Assembly (NCBI RefSeq): GCF_016595675.1
Contig: NZ_JAENJH010000002.1
Coordinates: 248,001-312,000 of the forward strand
Source: Prauserella cavernicola
Lineage (GTDB): Bacteria > Actinomycetota > Actinomycetes > Mycobacteriales > Pseudonocardiaceae
Reading direction: 5' to 3'
Length of the DNA stretch: 64,000 nucleotides
Part shown: positions 62,440 to 64,000 of the stretch, piece after piece
How positions within the stretch are numbered: position 1 is the first letter of the stretch
Layout: every line of letters begins with the position of its first letter
Made by a program: the position numbers and the translations under genes
Notes under the pieces: generated by a model
What the model was told of the DNA's origin: nothing
The model's database searches: none
What the model saw: the letters and a program-made list of their open reading frames with translations, nothing else

Positions 62440-63713
62440 CGGAGCCGGGTTTCGACGCGCTGCACCCACCCTCGCGGGAGCTGCTCGACGACTGCGTGCA
62501 CTGCGGGTTCTGTCTCCCGACGTGCCCGACCTACCAGCTGTGGGGCGAGGAGATGGACTCGCCGCGGGGCCGGATCTATTTGATGGATCTGGCCGAGCGC
62601 GGCGAGATCGAGCTGCAGGGCGCGTTCACCGAGCACATCGACGCATGCCTCGGATGCATGGCGTGCGTGACGTCGTGCCCGTCCGGGGTGCAGTACGACC
62701 GGCTACTGGAAGCCACCCGGCCGCAGATCGAGCGCAACGTGCGGCGCACGCGGTCCGACCGGCTGTTCCGGGGCGGAATCTTCGCGTTGTTCCCGTATCG
62801 GCGCCGACTGCGGGCGGCGGCGATCTTCGGCTTGGCGTACCAGAAGCTCGGACTCGCGCGGGTCGCCGAACGCGTGCTGCCCGCGCGGCTGCGGGCCACG
62901 CAGGCGCTGATGCCGCCCGTGAAGCTGCGGGCCGCGTTCGCATCGCTGCCGCGGCGGGTGCGGCCGGACGGCGACGTGCGCCGCCGGGTCGCGATGCTGT
63001 CGGGTTGCGTGCAGGACGTGTTCTTCCACGAGGTCAACGTCGCCACCCAGCGGGTGCTCGCCGCAGAGGGCTGCGAGGTGCTCACGCCCCGGGACCAGGG
63101 CTGCTGCGGCGCGCTCGGCCTGCACGCGGGTCGCGAAGAACATGCCGTCACGCACGCCAAGCGCACCATCGAGACCTTCGATCGGCTGCCTGTGGACAAC
63201 ATCGTGGTCAACGTCGCGGGCTGCGGCTCCTCGATGAAGGAGTACGCCGCCCTGCTGGCCGACGACCCGGATTGGGCGGAACGCGCGAAGAAGTTCAGCG
63301 CGAAGGTCCGAGACGTCACCGAGCTGCTCGCCGAACTGGGCCCTCGGGCTCCGCGGCAGCGGATCGACGCGAAGGTGGCCTATCACGACGCCTGCCACCT
63401 CGGCCACGCTCAGGGCGTGCGCGCGGAGCCGAGGGCGGTGCTGCGCACGGTTCCCGGGCTCGAGATCGTGGATCTGCCGGAGGCGGAGCTGTGTTGTGGC
63501 TCGGCGGGGATCTACAACATGGTGCAACCGGAACCCGCGGCCGAGCTGGGTGAGCGGAAGGCGGAGAACATCCGCACCGTCGATCCGGACGTGCTCGTCA
63601 CCGCGAATCCCGGCTGCCTGTTGCAGATCGGCCGCTATCTCGACGGCGACATCCCCATGCTGCATCCGGTGCAGGTGCTGGATGCCTCGCTACGGGGCCG
63701 GTCCCTGACCTGA
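62436..63713 (+). CDS. Iron-sulfur subunit GlcF type
   Basis: 425 residues. Two 4Fe-4S clusters at the N-terminus: CVHCGFCLPTCPTYQ and CLGCMACVTSCPSGVQY. Two CCG domains follow: DQGCCGALGLHAG with NVAGCGSSMKEY, and YHDACHLGHAQG with LCCGSAGIYN. The protein carries electrons from the flavin subunits to the membrane quinone pool. GTG 62436 overlaps the GlcE stop (GTGA). Full family length. Confidence 0.94.
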   Translation: MTEPGFDALHPPSRELLDDCVHCGFCLPTCPTYQLWGEEMDSPRGRIYLMDLAERGEIELQGAFTEHIDACLGCMACVTSCPSGVQYDRLLEATRPQIERNVRRTRSDRLFRGGIFALFPYRRRLRAAAIFGLAYQKLGLARVAERVLPARLRATQALMPPVKLRAAFASLPRRVRPDGDVRRRVAMLSGCVQDVFFHEVNVATQRVLAAEGCEVLTPRDQGCCGALGLHAGREEHAVTHAKRTIETFDRLPVDNIVVNVAGCGSSMKEYAALLADDPDWAERAKKFSAKVRDVTELLAELGPRAPRQRIDAKVAYHDACHLGHAQGVRAEPRAVLRTVPGLEIVDLPEAELCCGSAGIYNMVQPEPAAELGERKAENIRTVDPDVLVTANPGCLLQIGRYLDGDIPMLHPVQVLDASLRGRSLT

Positions 63714-63769
63714 GCCGAGGACTCGGCAGGCGAAGCGCCGGGCGACGAGTGCTCGGCTAAGTTGACGAC

Positions 63770-64000
63770 GTGGCACGAGGCGCGATCGGACTTCCGGCGA
63801 GGTGGGCGCTGCTGTGCGCGCTCGCTCTCGCGGTGGTGGCCATGCACCACGTCGGAGCCTCGCCCACGTCGCCCGCCGGGCAGGCGACGTTCGCCTCGCC
63901 TGGCGCGCCCCAGGTGAGCGTGGCCGTGCCGATGCACGCCGACCACGCGCAGACAGAGCGCCTCGCGACCGGCGTCAAGGACCAGACCGCACGCGGCAAC
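63770..64000 (+). CDS. Small membrane or secreted protein (partial)
   Basis: The first 77 residues are visible: a short basic start, a hydrophobic segment (WALLCALALAVVAMHHVGAS) and a Pro/Ala/Ser-rich continuation with PMHADHAQTE. It resembles small actinobacterial DUF6153-type proteins with a VxAMH membrane motif, but this is uncertain. GTG 63770 lies 6 nt after TAAGTT, a leaderless pattern. The gene runs beyond the window. Confidence 0.6.
   Translation, partial: MARGAIGLPARWALLCALALAVVAMHHVGASPTSPAGQATFASPGAPQVSVAVPMHADHAQTERLATGVKDQTARGN

Overview
The window is very GC-rich, densely packed DNA from an actinomycete, most likely a member of the Pseudonocardiaceae (Saccharomonospora/Amycolatopsis-like). 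The evidence is mycothiol genes (mshA, a mycothiol-dependent isomerase), a SenX3-type kinase beside gpmA, an HbhA-like protein, IdeR/DmdR-type iron boxes, many GTG starts and many leaderless promoters (TANNNT 6-8 nt before the start codon). Assignment below family level is inference.

Layout. 0-13 kb: housekeeping genes in an order that, from memory, matches M. tuberculosis Rv0481-Rv0490: senX3 (partial), gpmA, YbjN protein, mshA, hydrolase, L,D-transpeptidase, SDR, murB, DUF2505. These are followed by a methyltransferase, an ornithine-lipid-like acyltransferase pair, DedA, a mycothiol-dependent isomerase and purU. 13.7-38.1 kb: a hydroxamate siderophore island. It has an uptake ABC importer (ATPase plus two permeases), a two-gene ABC exporter with one composite degenerate ATP site, MbtH, a 4467-residue NRPS of order (C-A-T)x4-C, a binding lipoprotein, an ornithine N-monooxygenase and a divergent formyltransferase. 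The control regions carry iron boxes. A-domain codes point to X-Ser-N5-hydroxyornithine-X. With the formyltransferase in place of an acetyltransferase, this predicts a foroxymithine-like (formylated erythrochelin-type) siderophore.

38-48 kb: core genes resume (oxidoreductase, SRPBCC, YbaK, DUF2516, HbhA-like, HTH; the last three match Rv0476-Rv0474), then a methyltransferase, a P-loop kinase, a zinc-ribbon repeat protein, VOC and CGNR proteins, a cluster of DnaA boxes, a 5-FTHF cyclo-ligase, DUF445 and an aminotransferase. 48-64 kb: a Pro/Glu-rich exported protein, a highly structured intergenic region ending in a T-run terminator, a MocR regulator with a YczE-like permease, a Clp N-domain protein with a small HTH regulator under paired palindromes, a phosphatase-like protein, DUF998, an amidase-TetR pair, small proteins, Ku, an HSP18-regulator-like protein, a glcDEF-type operon and a partial membrane protein.

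Notable non-coding features are three copies of a 53-bp near-perfect palindrome. Two sit between convergent genes and one is inserted in frame inside the NRPS. There are also paired operator palindromes over back-to-back leaderless promoters, and a tandem 165-bp repeat after the YbjN gene.
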